From contig JBBRMG010000034.1 in the NCBI GenBank assembly GCA_038230955.1, positions 1 to 6,599 of the forward strand: 6,599 nucleotides of DNA, given 5' to 3'. The position numbers were made by a program, and so were the translations under genes. A model generated the notes under the pieces. It saw only the letters and a program-made list of their open reading frames with translations. It did not search any database and was not told the origin of the DNA. The DNA is from JBBRMG01 sp038230955. Lineage in GTDB: Bacteria; Patescibacteriota; Doudnabacteria; UBA920. Positions 5,731 to 6,599 of this stretch are shown one piece after another; the first letter of the stretch is position 1, and every line of letters starts with the position of its first letter.

Positions 5731-6408
5731 TTAAAGTTGGTATTTTCCTTGTTCTTGTTCCATTGTTACTTGTCCCCCTTCAATGGTAATAACGCGCTTC
5801 TTAATTTTATTCACTAAATCGGAGGCATGAGTAGCCAGAATAACTGTGGTGCCCAGTCGGTTGATTTTCAACAGTAGGTCGAGCACTTCGGCGGCGTTAA
5901 TTGCGTCTAAGTTGCCAGTCGGTTCATCGGCTAATAGTAATACTGGGCGATGAGCCAAACTCCGGGCAATGGCAACGCGCTGTTTTTCTCCGCCCGACAT
6001 TTCGTTGGGGAAGTTGTCGCGTTTGTGCATGAGCCCAACTAATTCCAGGATTTTAGGGACATCTACTGCAATTTTTTCTTTCCGATGACCGCTTACTTCC
6101 ATGGCAAATGCTACGTTTTCATAGGCAGTGCGCTTGGGCAGTAATTTAATGTCTTGAAATACAATGCCAATCTTGCGACGCAGGTAAGGTAAATCTTTTT
6201 GGCGGACTGATGCCATGTCTATGTCATCAATTAAAATTCGGCCACCATCGAGCTTTTCCTCGCCGATAATGAGTTTCATTAAGGTTGATTTACCCGCACC
6301 GGACATGCCCACAAGTGAGATAAATTCCCCATGGTTAATATGGATGTTGATGTTATTGAGCGCTTTGCTCGGCCCGTAGAATTTTTGAACGTTTTCGAAC
6401 TTGATCAT
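5731..6408 (-). CDS. ftsE: cell-division ATP-binding protein FtsE
   Basis: FtsE is the cytoplasmic ATPase of the FtsEX complex that regulates septal peptidoglycan hydrolysis. All ABC motifs are intact in 225 residues: Walker A GMSGAGKST (34-42), Q-loop Gln85 in FQDIKLL, the signature MSGGEKQR (137-144), Walker B VLLLADEP (156-163), D-loop NLD (167-168), and H-loop His194 in ATHASD. The opening MIKFENVQKFYGPSKAL is typical for FtsE, which fixes the ATG at 6408. A strong extended -10 box lies only 9 nt upstream, so the mRNA is predicted to be leaderless or nearly so. ftsX follows after 5 nt. The usual partner upstream in many genomes (prfB) is not seen; an IS30-type element lies there instead. 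A role as another MacB/LolD-type ATPase is unlikely given the adjacent ftsX. Confidence 0.96.
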   Translation of the reverse strand: MIKFENVQKFYGPSKALNNINIHINHGEFISLVGMSGAGKSTLMKLIIGEEKLDGGRILIDDIDMASVRQKDLPYLRRKIGIVFQDIKLLPKRTAYENVAFAMEVSGHRKEKIAVDVPKILELVGLMHKRDNFPNEMSGGEKQRVAIARSLAHRPVLLLADEPTGNLDAINAAEVLDLLLKINRLGTTVILATHASDLVNKIKKRVITIEGGQVTMEQEQGKYQL

Positions 6409-6417
6409 TACTTAATC

Positions 6418-6426
6418 ATTATACCA
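6418..6426 (-). promoter_or_regulatory. extended -10 promoter for ftsEX
   Basis: The minus strand reads TGGTATAAT (6426-6418), an extended -10 (TGn) joined to a perfect TATAAT. No good -35 is present at 16-18 bp; TTGATC (6443-6438) is only 14 bp away. Initiation about 7 nt after the box falls near 6411, 3 nt before the ftsE ATG. The leader is therefore too short for a Shine-Dalgarno, and none is present. Confidence 0.6.
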
Positions 6427-6456
6427 TACAAACTATAGATCAATTCGAGAGGAAGC

Positions 6457-6482
6457 GGGCTTAGATTCTAATCCAAAGTGCA
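6457..6482 (-). repeat. probable terminal inverted repeat of the IS30-type element
   Basis: On the minus strand the sequence GTTGCACTT (6483-6475) followed by GGATTAGAATCTAAG resembles the GTTGCa..T...ATTgGAATC pattern I remember for IS30-family right ends. The transposase stop codon TAG (6470-6468) lies inside it, a common economy in this family. The mate at the left end is outside the window, so the repeat is inferred from resemblance alone. Confidence 0.45.
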
Positions 6483-6599
6483 ACACTCGTTAAAGACTTC
6501 ATCTGGAGTTCGGTAACGGTGGCGCTTCCTCGGCCGGGTATTGATTAACTTCACCACCCGGTCAAGTTGTTTCTGGGTAATGGTAGCAAAGGGGCTGCC
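6468..6599 (-). CDS. IS30-family transposase, C-terminal fragment (cut by window edge)
   Basis: Forty-three codons and a TAG stop are visible, and the frame is open to the window edge. The fragment contains SPFATITQKQLDRVVKLINT followed by RPRKRHRYRTPDEVFNE. The INxRPRK-x-YRTPxEVF block is the hallmark end of IS30-type DDE transposases, which cut and join the element's ends. The DDE residues themselves lie upstream, outside the window, so I cannot say whether the gene is intact. It is oriented toward ftsE and ends 60 bp before it. Confidence 0.88.
   Translation of the reverse strand, partial: GSPFATITQKQLDRVVKLINTRPRKRHRYRTPDEVFNECCTLD

Larger units (their letters stand above)
6457..6599 (-). 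mobile_element. right end of an IS30-family insertion sequence (partial)
   Basis: The window's right edge contains the 3' end of an IS30-type transposase gene and, overlapping it, a terminal inverted-repeat-like sequence. The rest of the element, its left end and its target duplication lie outside. The outer boundary is estimated at about 6455-6463 and was not fixed, because the other end cannot be compared. Confidence 0.7.

Noticed and set aside
1..6599. A previously undescribed defence, mobile or biosynthetic system, or a CRISPR array or tRNA gene
   Set aside because: Apart from the short unidentified fragment at 1-67, every sizable frame is a housekeeping gene or an IS fragment, and no repeat arrays or tRNA-like structures were seen. 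Novelty is limited to regulatory layout and residue-level variants.

Overview
The window looks like a piece of a Candidate Phyla Radiation (Patescibacteria) chromosome, read from protein style and not from any search. The CTP synthase carries the DAGTIRP...EHGEVFVT variant, the undecaprenyl-diphosphate synthase has the GEPHxSAGF-type active site, and the FtsX, FtsE, bL9 and bL27 proteins are compact with short or absent intergenic spaces. All seven complete genes read through with the standard stop set; no in-frame TGA occurs and none of the eight visible stop codons is TGA. No gene has a convincing Shine-Dalgarno sequence.

Layout, left to right. A possible unidentified gene leaves the window on the minus strand (1-67). 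It diverges, with a 2-nt gap, from a Trm11-type SAM-dependent methyltransferase (70-1356, +). Next come rpmA (bL27, 1377-1745, +), a hairpin terminator, and uppS (1790-2491, +), whose start codon sits directly on the terminator's T-rich tail. A perfect 10-bp hairpin shared by both strands (2494-2521) separates uppS from the convergent pyrG. On the minus strand there are two transcription units: ftsE-ftsX (6408 to 4808) and rplI-pyrG (4686 to 2538). The right edge holds the last 43 codons and the terminal repeat of an IS30-family insertion sequence, about 35 bp upstream of the ftsE -10 box.

The genes are housekeeping functions: ribosome (bL27, bL9), probable RNA modification, CTP supply (PyrG), lipid carrier for peptidoglycan (UppS), and the FtsEX divisome ATPase/permease. 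I do not see a new defence, mobile or biosynthetic system. The most interesting structure is regulatory. Between ftsX and rplI a near-consensus sigma70-type promoter (TTGCCA-16 bp-TATAAT) points into a terminator-like hairpin with a U-run, and only after that does rplI-pyrG begin. This is the architecture of a transcription attenuator, and pyrG is a gene known to be controlled that way in Firmicutes. Other points worth checking are active-site substitutions in UppS, a departed catalytic motif IV in the methyltransferase, and the near-leaderless ftsE promoter.
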